Assembly (NCBI GenBank): GCA_964646345.1
Contig: CAZYDU010000002.1
Coordinates: forward strand, 168,410 to 232,409
DNA from: RGIG1681 sp964646345
GTDB taxonomy: Bacteria; Bacillota; Clostridia; Christensenellales; UBA1242
Length of the DNA stretch: 64,000 nt
Direction: 5' to 3'
Position 1 is the first letter of the stretch. Each line of letters starts with the position of its first letter. A program made the position numbers and the translations under genes. Of this stretch, positions 8,710 to 17,356 are shown in pieces. The notes under the pieces are model-generated. The model worked only from the letters and a program-made list of their open reading frames with translations. It ran no database searches and had not been told where the DNA came from.

Positions 8710-9687
8710 TTAAATTAATGTTGGATTAATTTCTTTGATAATTTTTTCTACATTTTCTTTTTCAAGTATTTTAGATAGTCTTTTAACAAAATTCTTCCAC
8801 CAGGATTCTCCTGGGTGAAGTTCACAAAGATTTTTGCCAGCTCTTATAACCTTTTTCAAGGCTTCTGTGCAAAGAACTTCATTTAAATCAAGGTCATTAT
8901 TTAAATTATACGAATCAAATTCTTTTGAACGGAGCTTTTTCACATCGCCATTATAATTAAACAAACTAATCATTCTAGCATAAAGTAACGATTCAGGTGG
9001 CGTTAATTTCAAAGAACTAATAGCTTCTTCATCTTTTTCAAGATATAAATCAATTAGTTTTAAATCATTATTATGGAACAAAACATTTCTCGCATGCACA
9101 TCAGGAATAGCGTAATGATATTCCTTAAACATACCATAAATACCTTCCAAAAATCTTTCAAGATTACTATCCGACATGCTTTCAATTTTTTCATTCATTT
9201 CAATAAAATCCGATACATAATCCGAAAGAATTTCCTTATATAAATTAATATTAGCTTCAGGCTTTTGCAAAACATCATAAAATTGTTGAACAGGCATAAC
9301 ATCTTTAAGCTTATCATACATTTTTATGATATTTGATAAAAACAATTCCCTTCCTGGCACCCTTTCTTCCATAATGTAATAATGAAATCCTGAGTGGTCA
9401 GATTTTGAGACAATAGTCCAAGCATAAATTTTTGGAATATCATAACCCTTTAAATGGTATCTTTCACACTCTTTGCAGTACTTATCAAAAACGCCATTCA
9501 ATATTACTGGGTCATCAATTTTTGAAAAATATTTTTTAACGACAACATCATCACTGATAAAAAAAGCCGTTCCTTCATTTCCCGACCTAGACTCAAATGA
9601 AGACAAATTTGGAATGCAAGCCATTAAGAATTTTTGTCTATCATGTTCCGATAAATCATTAATATTAATATCTATTTTCTTTTCCAT
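8710..9687 (-). CDS. Kinase-fold protein, copy 3 of 3
   Basis: This is the promoter-proximal member of the triplet. It shows GNEGTAFFISDDVVVKKYF, a YYIMEERVPGREL hinge, the catalytic loop IPDVHARNVL (Asp about residue 196) and LKLIDLY. All three copies share the phrase VPKIYAW or IPKIYAW between the N-lobe and hinge, so they arose by local duplication and have since diverged strongly. The start has no Shine-Dalgarno and lies 6 nt after a TATAAT box, suggesting a leaderless message. The target could be a small molecule or a protein; the sequence does not decide. Confidence 0.7.
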   Translation of the reverse strand: MEKKIDININDLSEHDRQKFLMACIPNLSSFESRSGNEGTAFFISDDVVVKKYFSKIDDPVILNGVFDKYCKECERYHLKGYDIPKIYAWTIVSKSDHSGFHYYIMEERVPGRELFLSNIIKMYDKLKDVMPVQQFYDVLQKPEANINLYKEILSDYVSDFIEMNEKIESMSDSNLERFLEGIYGMFKEYHYAIPDVHARNVLFHNNDLKLIDLYLEKDEEAISSLKLTPPESLLYARMISLFNYNGDVKKLRSKEFDSYNLNNDLDLNEVLCTEALKKVIRAGKNLCELHPGESWWKNFVKRLSKILEKENVEKIIKEINPTLI

Positions 9688-9693
9688 ATACTT

Positions 9694-9722
9694 ATTATAT
9701 CAGAACTATCCACATTTGTAAA
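9694..9722 (-). promoter_or_regulatory. Promoter abutting the start of kinase-fold copy 3
   Basis: TTTACA, a 17-nt spacer and TATAAT (with TGA before the -10) are followed after only 6 nt by the ATG. Transcription would begin at or next to the start codon. Confidence 0.6.
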
Positions 9723-9808
9723 TAGTTATATAAAAATTATTTTTTATTTAATAACACATTAAGATTTAATTTAAAGTTTTCTTCATCTAAATAGCCATAA
9801 ATACAGAA

Positions 9809-9845
9809 AAAATAAGGTATTATGTTTGACATAATACCTTATTTT
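9809..9845 (-). terminator. Terminator after prfA (palindromic repeat copy A)
   Basis: A near-perfect palindrome, AATAAGGTATTATG-TTTGA-CATAATACCTTATT, lies 8 nt past the prfA stop and is flanked by A/T runs, so it could terminate on either strand. Closely related hairpins occur after murC and after the COG2509 gene. Confidence 0.8.
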
Positions 9846-9852
9846 ATAAAAA

Positions 9853-10923
9853 TTAATCTTGAATTTCAGCAAGTCTTGCTTGTTGATCAGCAATAGTTAA
9901 AGCTTCAACCATTTCTGATATATCGCCATTCATAAAGTTTTCTAATGAGTAAAGAGTCATATTAATTCTATGGTCTGTTACCCTACTTTGCGGATAGTTA
10001 TATGTTCTAATTTTTTCACATCTATCCCCATTACCAACTTGAGTTTTTCTTTTCTCAGCGTAAGCTGAATCAGCTTGACCTTGATAATAATCAAAAAGCT
10101 TTGACTTGAGCCAGTTCATAGCCTTTTCTTTATTTTTACCCTGACTTCTTTCATCTTGACATTGAACAATAATACCAGTTGGAATGTGAGTAATACGAAT
10201 AGCTGATTCGGTTTTATTTACGTGTTGCCCACCAGCACCACCTGCTCTGTAATAATCAATTTGCAAATCTTTTTCATTGATTTCAATTTGAACATTTTTT
10301 GCTTCAGGCAAAACCGCAACAGTAGCAGTAGATGTATGAATTCTACCAGAACTTTCAGTTGTTGGTATTCTTTGAACTCTATGCACACCACTTTCAAACT
10401 TAAATTTAGCATAAGCACCCTTGCCTGATACCATAAAGTTCACTTGCTTAATTACACCATTTTCGCCAGCATCTTCGTCTAAAATTTCAGTAGTAAATCT
10501 ATTTCTATCCGCAAACATTGTGTACATTCTAAATAAATCGCCTGCAAAGAGACCCGCTTCATCGCCACCAACACCTGCTCTTATTTCAACAATAACGTTA
10601 CCTTCGTCATTTTCGTCTTTAGGCAAAAGCAAAATCTTAAGTTCCCCTTCAATTTCCTTTAATTTTTCCTTTCCGCCATAATATTCAGCTTCAAGCATTT
10701 CAATCATATCAGGGTCTTTTTCAGTTTTAAGCATTTCTTCTGCATCATTCATATCATTTTCAACTTTGACATATTCGTCATATTTTTCAACGATTGGCGA
10801 AAGTTCTGCTTGTTCTTTTGATTTTTTTTGCCAAACACTCATATCTGCTAAAATTTCAGGGTCAATGAGTTCTTTTGTAAGTTCATCAAACTTTTCCTTT
10901 AACTTTTTTAACTTTTCAATCAT
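9853..10923 (-). CDS. prfA: Peptide chain release factor 1
   Basis: RF1 reads UAA and UAG stop codons and releases the nascent chain on the ribosome. The GGQ catalytic motif is in RAGGAGGQHVNKTESA, and the codon-recognition tripeptide position reads PTT (PxT, the RF1 type), followed by ESSGRIHTSTATVAV. Its 356 residues are the normal length. The start overlaps the prmC stop (ATGA). prmC modifies the Gln of this same GGQ motif, so the pair forms a functional operon. Confidence 0.97.
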   Translation of the reverse strand: MIEKLKKLKEKFDELTKELIDPEILADMSVWQKKSKEQAELSPIVEKYDEYVKVENDMNDAEEMLKTEKDPDMIEMLEAEYYGGKEKLKEIEGELKILLLPKDENDEGNVIVEIRAGVGGDEAGLFAGDLFRMYTMFADRNRFTTEILDEDAGENGVIKQVNFMVSGKGAYAKFKFESGVHRVQRIPTTESSGRIHTSTATVAVLPEAKNVQIEINEKDLQIDYYRAGGAGGQHVNKTESAIRITHIPTGIIVQCQDERSQGKNKEKAMNWLKSKLFDYYQGQADSAYAEKRKTQVGNGDRCEKIRTYNYPQSRVTDHRINMTLYSLENFMNGDISEMVEALTIADQQARLAEIQD

Positions 10924-11747
10924 AATTTTTCTCCCATAACAACTCTTGAATTATTCAAATAATCTTTTATCACACAAACCTTAACAAAATCATCTTTCAT
11001 TAAATCTGAAACACTCTCTCCTTGATTATAACCAATCTCGAAAAACAATTTTCCCTTTGATTTTAAAAAATTACCCGCACTATCAACAATCTTTTTGTAA
11101 AAATCAAGTCCTGTTTTTCCACCATCTAAAGCCAAAATTGGTTCATTATCCTTAACTTCCGGCATAAGTTTTGGGATTTCATCGGTTTCAATATAAGGCG
11201 GATTTGATACAATAATATCAAATCTATTTTCTCCCACATTTTCAAATAAATCCGACAAAATAAAATTTACATCAACTTGATTTAATTTCGCATTTTGCTT
11301 AGCAACTTCGAGTGCCTTTTGACTAACATCAACAGCGGTAACCCTTGCTTTGGTTTCTTTTGCAATAGTCACAGCAATAGCCCCACTACCCGTGCCAATA
11401 TCCAACACTTCAACATCTCCGCTTCTAGCTTTAATTTCATCAATAAGCTTTTCAACTAGGATTTCAGTATCAAGTCTTGGAATCAATACATTTTCATTCA
11501 CAACAAAATCCAATCCATAAAAGTTAGTTTTTCCAAAAATATAACCCAGTGGAATATGATTTATACGTTTTTCAAGTGCCTTATTAATTTCATTCAGTTC
11601 CTTTTCACTAAACTCTTTAATAAAACCAAGTTCACTTCTTTTTTTGCCAGTAACTTCAACACAAATCCAATCAATATCAGAAAATTCATCAATTCCAGCT
11701 TCTTGAAATTTTAAAATTGCTTGTTTTTTAAATTTAAAATAATCCAT
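10920..11747 (-). CDS. prmC: Release factor glutamine methyltransferase PrmC
   Basis: PrmC (HemK) N5-methylates the glutamine of the release-factor GGQ motif using S-adenosylmethionine. The N-terminal helical domain is followed by the SAM-binding motif VLDIGTGSGAIAV and the catalytic NPPY motif in IIVSNPPYIE. It is 275 residues, normal for the family. The 4-nt overlap with prfA shows coupling. The ribosome site is weak (TTAGG), and two strong hairpins upstream insulate it from rpmE. Confidence 0.96.
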   Translation of the reverse strand: MDYFKFKKQAILKFQEAGIDEFSDIDWICVEVTGKKRSELGFIKEFSEKELNEINKALEKRINHIPLGYIFGKTNFYGLDFVVNENVLIPRLDTEILVEKLIDEIKARSGDVEVLDIGTGSGAIAVTIAKETKARVTAVDVSQKALEVAKQNAKLNQVDVNFILSDLFENVGENRFDIIVSNPPYIETDEIPKLMPEVKDNEPILALDGGKTGLDFYKKIVDSAGNFLKSKGKLFFEIGYNQGESVSDLMKDDFVKVCVIKDYLNNSRVVMGEKL

Positions 11748-11762
11748 AACTAAACCTAATTT

Positions 11763-11800
11763 AAAAAAAATGTGCGTAAAATACTACATTTTACACACAT
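11763..11800 (-). terminator. Second terminator after rpmE
   Basis: On the minus strand TGTGTGTAAAAT pairs with ATTTTACGCACA around a short loop and is followed by eight T. It is the second of two consecutive hairpins between rpmE and prmC. Confidence 0.75.
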
Positions 11801-11828
11801 AAAAAGGTGCAAGCAAAAAAGCCTGCAC
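11801..11828 (-). terminator. First terminator after rpmE
   Basis: GTGCAGGC pairs with GCTTGCAC (one G-T pair) across a six-T loop and is followed by five T on the minus strand, right after the rpmE stop. Confidence 0.8.
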
Positions 11829-11841
11829 TTGGATTTCACAG

Positions 11842-12051
11842 CTATTTATTGATTCCGTATCTCTTGTTGAATCTTTCAACTCTACCACCAGCATCAACAA
11901 TTTTTTGAGTTCCTGTAAAGAATGGGTGACATTTATTGCAAATATCAACTTTAATTACATCGCCTTCTTTTGTTGAACCAGTTTCAAATGTATTTCCGCA
12001 AGCACAAACAACTTTAACTTTGTGATAATCTGGGTGAATGTTCTCTTTCAT
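11842..12051 (-). CDS. rpmE: 50S ribosomal protein L31, zinc-binding form
   Basis: The 69-residue protein is a bL31 of the zinc-containing type. Cysteines at positions 16, 18, 38 and 41 (CAC and CNKC) provide the metal site, and HPFFTGTQK is the family signature. It has a strong AAGGAG ribosome site, its own consensus promoter and two terminators, so it is monocistronic. Zinc-binding L31 is typically the form used in zinc-replete cells; no zinc-free paralogue is present in this window. Confidence 0.96.
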   Translation of the reverse strand: MKENIHPDYHKVKVVCACGNTFETGSTKEGDVIKVDICNKCHPFFTGTQKIVDAGGRVERFNKRYGINK

Positions 12052-12084
12052 AGTAATATCTCCTTAAATAACATAAGCATTGAA

Positions 12085-12113
12085 ATTATATAATAAAACT
12101 AAAGTCTTGTCAA
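12085..12113 (-). promoter_or_regulatory. Consensus sigma-A promoter of rpmE
   Basis: TTGACA and TATAAT separated by 17 nt lie about 35 nt before the rpmE start codon; both hexamers match the consensus exactly. Confidence 0.85.
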
Positions 12114-12190
12114 GTCTTTTTATTTTTTTATCAAAAATAACTGAATAAATTTTATCAATAATCAAAAACTAACAAAAAAAGGAGAAAATT

Positions 12191-12292
12191 ATGTGTTTAT
12201 TATCATTCCCTTCCGGAGACGATTTATTTAAAACCATTGAAACATTTTCAGAAGATGCCTATATTTTTTGTGCACCGGAAACAATGGAATAA
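12191..12292 (+). CDS. Small ORF of 33 codons with strong ribosome site
   Basis: AAGGAG lies 6 nt before an ATG that opens a 33-codon frame beginning MCLLSFPSGDDLFKTIETF and ending APETME. A stem-loop with a T run starts at the stop codon. The peptide is acidic with two cysteines and no membrane segment. It lies alone on the plus strand between rpmE and a convergent gene, so it is not an attenuator leader for a following gene. I do not recognise it; it could be a small protein or a chance ORF within an RNA. Confidence 0.5.
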   Translation: MCLLSFPSGDDLFKTIETFSEDAYIFCAPETME

Positions 12293-12332
12293 AAAATCTC
12301 AATTTGAAGATTACTCCAAATTGAGATTTTTT
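12291..12332. terminator. Bidirectional terminator between the small ORF and the 108-residue gene
   Basis: AAAAAATCTCAATTT and AAATTGAGATTTTTT form a long stem around a 12-nt loop with A/T runs on both flanks. It touches the stop codons of both convergent genes. Confidence 0.85.
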
Positions 12333-12657
12333 ATTGTTTTTCTTTACTATTTTCAGTATGCGATTTGTCAAATATGATTCTTCCTGTTTCACTAAAAATC
12401 AACATTCTTATAACATCATCATATGCACAATCAAGTATAACACCATCATTTTCGATATCTCTGAAATTAATCTTTACATTTGGTTTTACCGCCATAAGTG
12501 TTGCCAAAAACTCTGTTACTGCAATATCTAATTTTTCACATCTACTTTCAATATACTCTCTTGCCTGACTATTTGCTAATTCATCACTAATTTTATTATC
12601 ATTAACAATTTCTTTGTAAGCCATATTAAATTTATCTGCAATAGACATTTTTCCCAT
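12331..12657 (-). CDS. Hypothetical protein downstream of ileS
   Basis: A 108-residue soluble protein with no recognised family. It begins MGKMSIADKFNMAYKEIVND, is mixed alpha/beta in appearance, and has no signal peptide or cysteine cluster. AGGGGG precedes the ATG by about 10 nt, and the gene starts 13 nt after ileS, so it should be cotranscribed and under the ileS T-box. A role linked to isoleucine charging is possible only by position. Confidence 0.75.
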   Translation of the reverse strand: MGKMSIADKFNMAYKEIVNDNKISDELANSQAREYIESRCEKLDIAVTEFLATLMAVKPNVKINFRDIENDGVILDCAYDDVIRMLIFSETGRIIFDKSHTENSKEKQ

Positions 12658-12670
12658 AATTTATAACCCC

Positions 12671-15600
12671 CTAAACTTTTTCTAACTTTAACTTAATTTT
12701 TTCGTCATTAAGTTCAACAGTTTGCATATCAGACACTTCTTTAAGTTCAAACTTATCAGCCAAAGTTCCTGAGCAAATATCTGCTTTGTATTTTTTCAGA
12801 ACTTCATTAGTTTCACTTGAACCCATAACAGACACGTTAATATGGTCAGTTACTTCAAAACCGCTATCTTTTCTAGTTTGTTGAACTTTAGAAATAAATT
12901 CACGAACAAGTCCAAGCTCAATAAGTTCTGTTGTAAGTTCAGTGTCAAGAACAACGGTAAATTCCCCATCGCTTTCAGCAACAAAGCCTTCTTTTGAAAT
13001 TGGAGAAATTAATAAATCATCTTTTGAAAGTTCAACTTCAGTGCCTTGAGCATCAAATTTAACAGTTTCGCCTTTGTTAACTTTATCAACAACCGCAACA
13101 CTATCACAAGAAGCGAGCCAATTTCTAATTACACCAATTTTTGAACCGTATTTTGGTCCAAGAACTTTGAGCTGTGGCTTTAATTCATAGTTTAAATATT
13201 CTTTTGCATCATGCTTAAATTCAACCGCTTGAACATTTAATTCATCTTTAATTAATTCCTTAAGTTCATCTGAAAGCTCAACTTTATCGTTTGTGCAAAC
13301 TATGATTTTTGAAAGTGGTTGCCTATTTTTCATATTAGATTGATTTCTTGCACTATGTCCAAGGTTTGAAATTGTTAAAACAGTTTCCATTCCAAGATTA
13401 AGTTTATCATCAATCAAACTTTCGTCAGCAACTGGATAATCGCATAAATGCACTGAAATTGGTGCATTTTTATCTACACTTCTAACTAAGTTCTGATACA
13501 TTTGTTCGGTTATAGATGGCACAAAAGGTGCTGCCAATTTAGACAAACCAACCAAAACATAATAAAGAGTTGCAAAAGCAGCTGTTTTATCTTCAGTTTC
13601 GCCATGAACCCAAAATCTTTCACGACTTCTTCTAACATACCAGTTAGAAAGTTCATCAACAAACTCATTCAAAAGTCTTGCAGGTTCAATATTAACATAG
13701 TCTGCCAAATATTTATCTACTTCACGAACAAGTTTATTATACTCTGAAATTATCCATTTGTCAATATTGGTTAATTTTACACTATCAATGCTATATTTGC
13801 TTCCATCAAACTGGTCAATTTCAGCATACAAAACAAAAAATGCATAAGTATTCCAAAGTGTACCCATAAACTTTCTTTGGAAGTCTTCCAATGTTTCCAT
13901 ATTAAAGTTAGTTGATAGCCATGGAGAGTTAGAAATATAGAAATACCACCTTGCAGCATCACTTCCCGCTTTATCAAACACTTCCCAAGGAGTTACAACA
14001 TTACCAATACTCTTGCTCATTTTCTTTCCAAATTTATCGTTAACAAGACCTAGTGGCAAACAACGTTTATAAGGAGATTTTCCAAATAAAAGAGTGTTAA
14101 CAGCAAGCATTGAATAGAACCAACCACGAGTTTGGTCCATACCTTCAGAAATAAACTCAGCTGGGAAATATTTTTCAAATATATCTTTATTTTCAAATGG
14201 ATAATGGAGCTGAGCAAAAGGCATTGAACCAGAATCAAACCAGCAATCCAAAACTTCAGGAGTTCTTGTCATGGTTTTTCCACATTCCGGGCAAGCAAAA
14301 GTGATTTTATCAACTGTTGGCTTATGTAAATCAAGTTCAGTTTTTTCATCAATTCCGCCAAGCTTTTTAAGCTCATTGACTGAACCCACAACATGAATAT
14401 GTCCATCTTCGCAAACCCAGAATGGAAGCGGTGTGCCCCAATATCTATTTCTTGCAATATCCCAATCAATAAGTGAACGCAAGAAACCACCCATTCTTCC
14501 TTCCCCGATAGTTTCAGGACGCCAATCAACTTCTGCATTATTTTTCAAAAGTTCATCTTTCAAGGCAGTGGTTTTCACAAACCAGCTTGACCTAGCATAA
14601 TAAATAAGTGGAGTTTTGCAACGCCAGCAGAATGGATAAGAGTGCACATGTGGCATTTCTTTTAAAAGTTTGCCTGATTGCTTTAAGTTCTCAATAACGA
14701 ATTTATCAGCATCTTTAACAAACTTTCCAGCAAATTCGCCAGTTTCTTTACTCATATTACCATTATCATCAACAAGTTGAACGAATGGAAGATTATATTC
14801 CCTTCCAACCTTGTTATCATCTTCGCCAAAAGCAGGAGCAATATGAACAATACCTGTACCATCTGAAAGTGTAACGTAGTCGGCCAAGGTAACAAACCAA
14901 GCTTTGCCTTCGTGTTTTTCTTTTACAAAATCAAAGAGTGGCTCATAGAAACGTCTTTCAAAATCTTTACCCTTCTTTGTTTCAACTTTTTCATATTCTT
15001 CAGGTTTGAAAAGTGTTTCGATTAGAGCATCAGCCATAATATAATACTCGTCACCAACTTTAATTTTTGTGTAATCTTCTTTTGCATTCATACAAAGTGC
15101 AACGTTAGATGGCAAAGTCCAAGGAGTTGTTGTCCAAGCTAAATAGTAAGTATTTTCTTCATCAAGTGCCTTAAACTTAACAAAAACGGTTCTATCTTTA
15201 ACATCTTGATAACCTTGAGCAACTTCGTGACTAGAAAGTGATGTCGCACATCTTGGGCAATATGGCACAATTCTATGTCCCTTGTAAACTAAACCCTTTT
15301 TGTTCATTTCAGATAATGCCCACCATTCTGACTCAATATATTCATTTTTATAAGTTACATAAGCATCATCAGTATCAACAGAATACCCCATTCTATCAGA
15401 GAATTGTTCCCACATATCCTTGTATTTCCAAACACTTTCTCTACATTTTTCAATGAATGGCTGAATACCGTAAGCTTCAATATCTTGTTTGCCGGTTGAA
15501 CCAATCATTTTTTCAACTTCAAGTTCCACTGGAAGCCCGTGAGTATCCCAGCCGGCTTTACGCAAAATATTTTTGCCTTTCATTGTTTGATAACGCAAAA

Positions 15601-15802
15601 ATACGTCTTTAATTGTTCTTGTCAAAACGTGACCAATGTGTGGCTTTCCGTTAGCTGTTGGTGGACCCTCATAAAAAGTATAAGGTTCGCCATTTTTATT
15701 TTTTTCAATCATTTTTTTGATAACTTTGTTATCTTTCCAAAATTTCGCAACATCGCCTTCACGTTCCGCAAAATTAAGTTTCGTGTCTACTTTTTTATAC
15801 AT
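12671..15802 (-). CDS. ileS: Isoleucyl-tRNA synthetase, type 2 (eukaryotic-like)
   Basis: IleRS charges tRNA-Ile. The HIGH motif is at residues 55-58 within GPPTANGKPHIGHV and KMSKS lies near residue 595. The GPPTANG signature, TRTIKD continuation and 1043-residue length match the type 2 (eukaryotic-like) IleRS rather than the ordinary bacterial form, which has GPPYANG and is about 920 residues. AAGGAG precedes the ATG. A T-box leader controls it. Type 2 enzymes are known for reduced mupirocin sensitivity; that property is inferred, not shown here. Confidence 0.95.
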   Translation of the reverse strand: MYKKVDTKLNFAEREGDVAKFWKDNKVIKKMIEKNKNGEPYTFYEGPPTANGKPHIGHVLTRTIKDVFLRYQTMKGKNILRKAGWDTHGLPVELEVEKMIGSTGKQDIEAYGIQPFIEKCRESVWKYKDMWEQFSDRMGYSVDTDDAYVTYKNEYIESEWWALSEMNKKGLVYKGHRIVPYCPRCATSLSSHEVAQGYQDVKDRTVFVKFKALDEENTYYLAWTTTPWTLPSNVALCMNAKEDYTKIKVGDEYYIMADALIETLFKPEEYEKVETKKGKDFERRFYEPLFDFVKEKHEGKAWFVTLADYVTLSDGTGIVHIAPAFGEDDNKVGREYNLPFVQLVDDNGNMSKETGEFAGKFVKDADKFVIENLKQSGKLLKEMPHVHSYPFCWRCKTPLIYYARSSWFVKTTALKDELLKNNAEVDWRPETIGEGRMGGFLRSLIDWDIARNRYWGTPLPFWVCEDGHIHVVGSVNELKKLGGIDEKTELDLHKPTVDKITFACPECGKTMTRTPEVLDCWFDSGSMPFAQLHYPFENKDIFEKYFPAEFISEGMDQTRGWFYSMLAVNTLLFGKSPYKRCLPLGLVNDKFGKKMSKSIGNVVTPWEVFDKAGSDAARWYFYISNSPWLSTNFNMETLEDFQRKFMGTLWNTYAFFVLYAEIDQFDGSKYSIDSVKLTNIDKWIISEYNKLVREVDKYLADYVNIEPARLLNEFVDELSNWYVRRSRERFWVHGETEDKTAAFATLYYVLVGLSKLAAPFVPSITEQMYQNLVRSVDKNAPISVHLCDYPVADESLIDDKLNLGMETVLTISNLGHSARNQSNMKNRQPLSKIIVCTNDKVELSDELKELIKDELNVQAVEFKHDAKEYLNYELKPQLKVLGPKYGSKIGVIRNWLASCDSVAVVDKVNKGETVKFDAQGTEVELSKDDLLISPISKEGFVAESDGEFTVVLDTELTTELIELGLVREFISKVQQTRKDSGFEVTDHINVSVMGSSETNEVLKKYKADICSGTLADKFELKEVSDMQTVELNDEKIKLKLEKV

Positions 15803-15849
15803 TATTATTCTCCTTGATTTTTTATTGAATAACTATGCCTTTGCAAGTG

Positions 15850-16107
15850 TTTTTCAAAAAAAATCCTAGATGAAAATATAAGAACTTTCATCTAGGATTT
15901 AAGTCACCACTTATATTTGTATGCACCAACATGCACCACCTTTTTAACGGTCAGTCCCCGTAAATAACTACTAGGTCACCCTTTCGTCATTTCTGCTTGA
16001 CTGGTGATACTGGAATGATTTTACTTATTTGCTTTCACCACCCGCAAACTCTCTAAAAGATATTATTCATTCAGCGTGTCCAATCTCAAACGCATTTATA
16101 TTCAACT
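15850..16107 (-). promoter_or_regulatory. T-box riboswitch, isoleucine specifier
   Basis: The ileS leader on the minus strand contains a GAGAG-bearing stem I and the specifier context AGT-ATC-ACC, with the isoleucine codon ATC at 16006-16008. A T-box-like AAGGTGGTGCATG follows at 15931-15944, then a strong terminator, AATCCTAGATGAAA paired with TTTCATCTAGGATT and a T run (15855-15900). Uncharged tRNA-Ile should stabilise the antiterminator and permit ileS transcription. The 3' half of the T-box deviates from ACCGCG, and TGGTGCAT occurs twice in a row there. Confidence 0.88.
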
Positions 16108-16113
16108 AATTTA

Positions 16114-16141
16114 ATTATACACTCAGGATATTTTTTGTCAA
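16114..16141 (-). promoter_or_regulatory. Sigma-A promoter of the ileS T-box transcript
   Basis: TTGACA and TATAAT separated by 16 nt, both perfect, lie just upstream of the T-box leader. Confidence 0.85.
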
Positions 16142-16190
16142 TATTTTATGACGCAATTTCACATTTAATTTAGTATTACTACCTTGTATC

Positions 16191-17240
16191 TTACATCTTT
16201 TCAACTTGATGTGGAGTTACTTGCAAAATTTGACGAGCATTCATATAAATTTGATTTATAAATCTTTCCCTAATCACATCATCTCTAATTCGTTGATAAG
16301 CAATCAATTCACAATCACTCACTTTCTTTGTTCTTGGTTTTAGAAACTTTTGCATCTTTTCAATAAAATCATCATATTCATTTGGAAACAACTCCCTAAT
16401 TTCAGGCAATGATTGAAAAATTGTACCAAGATTTGTATAGTTTGTAACATCTCTATTGAAGCAACACTCATAATCAAAATTAGGTATTGGTCTAAATGTG
16501 TGTGTATTACTATTAATCAAAACACCCATATTATTTGTGTGAAAATCTGAATCCCCCAATAAAAACGATCTGACTAGCATTGATGACACTATAAAACTTA
16601 TAAACCTATCAATATCCTTTTGTGTAAATTCAAGATTTTCTTTTTGAAGCTTGTTTTTTAACATATTCTCTATTGCTTTGATATTTTTTTCAAAATCTCC
16701 TATTGAGAATGACCTCACATCTAAATCAAACCATTTTTGTTTTTCATCAAGTTTTAAATCATCAATCAATACAAGATTATCACCAACACTCAAAAAATCA
16801 ACAGACATTAAATAATATTTTATTCCCTTGTTATTCTTTCCTGCTATACGAGTATTATATGAAGTAGGAATACCAAAATAATTCATAATATGTGAAGCTA
16901 AAATTTCCGCTTCAACTTTTGATTCATTGGCCATTTCTTTGATAAATACTGAGAAATGTTGTGGAATTTCATCATTAATAACTTTTTCTTTAGAATAGCA
17001 AGTTTGAAAGCATGAATTTGGATTATATTTTACATCAAAAATATAGTCTTCAAAATAACTTCTTTCAGCCATTTCACACCATTTGTAAGTATGACCATTA
17101 AGTCTATTTTGTTCGGATTTTTCATCTACAAAATCAAAATCTTTAACGCCCCAAAATATTGGATTATTTCTAGAATTTGCTTTGCTAGTATCAACAAATT
17201 TTTCCAAGTACTCCAAATAATCTTTTTCTTGCATTGCCAT
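16191..17240 (-). CDS. HipA-like kinase-domain protein, orphan
   Basis: The 349-residue protein resembles the C-terminal kinase domain of HipA-type Ser/Thr kinases. The catalytic loop is GDSDFHTNNMG (Asp about residue 232), comparable with GNTDMHAKN in HipA. The metal-binding position is in IPNFDYE, about 20 residues later. There is no HipB-like antitoxin next to it and no HipA N-terminal subdomain is recognisable, so it is an orphan rather than a clear toxin-antitoxin pair. Targets are unknown; HipA phosphorylates glutamyl-tRNA synthetase. GGTGGGG is a weak ribosome site. Confidence 0.7.
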   Translation of the reverse strand: MAMQEKDYLEYLEKFVDTSKANSRNNPIFWGVKDFDFVDEKSEQNRLNGHTYKWCEMAERSYFEDYIFDVKYNPNSCFQTCYSKEKVINDEIPQHFSVFIKEMANESKVEAEILASHIMNYFGIPTSYNTRIAGKNNKGIKYYLMSVDFLSVGDNLVLIDDLKLDEKQKWFDLDVRSFSIGDFEKNIKAIENMLKNKLQKENLEFTQKDIDRFISFIVSSMLVRSFLLGDSDFHTNNMGVLINSNTHTFRPIPNFDYECCFNRDVTNYTNLGTIFQSLPEIRELFPNEYDDFIEKMQKFLKPRTKKVSDCELIAYQRIRDDVIRERFINQIYMNARQILQVTPHQVEKM

Positions 17241-17356
17241 AAATTTTACCCCACCAACAATTTCTATTATACATATAATAACATAATTTTAGCCATAATT
17301 CAACAATCTTTTCATATTTTCTTATTAATAATAAACCCACCTTAAACACTGAAAAA

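Noticed and set aside
16191..17240. A complete HipBA toxin-antitoxin module
   Set aside because: No small helix-turn-helix gene lies on either side; the neighbours are the ileS T-box and murC.
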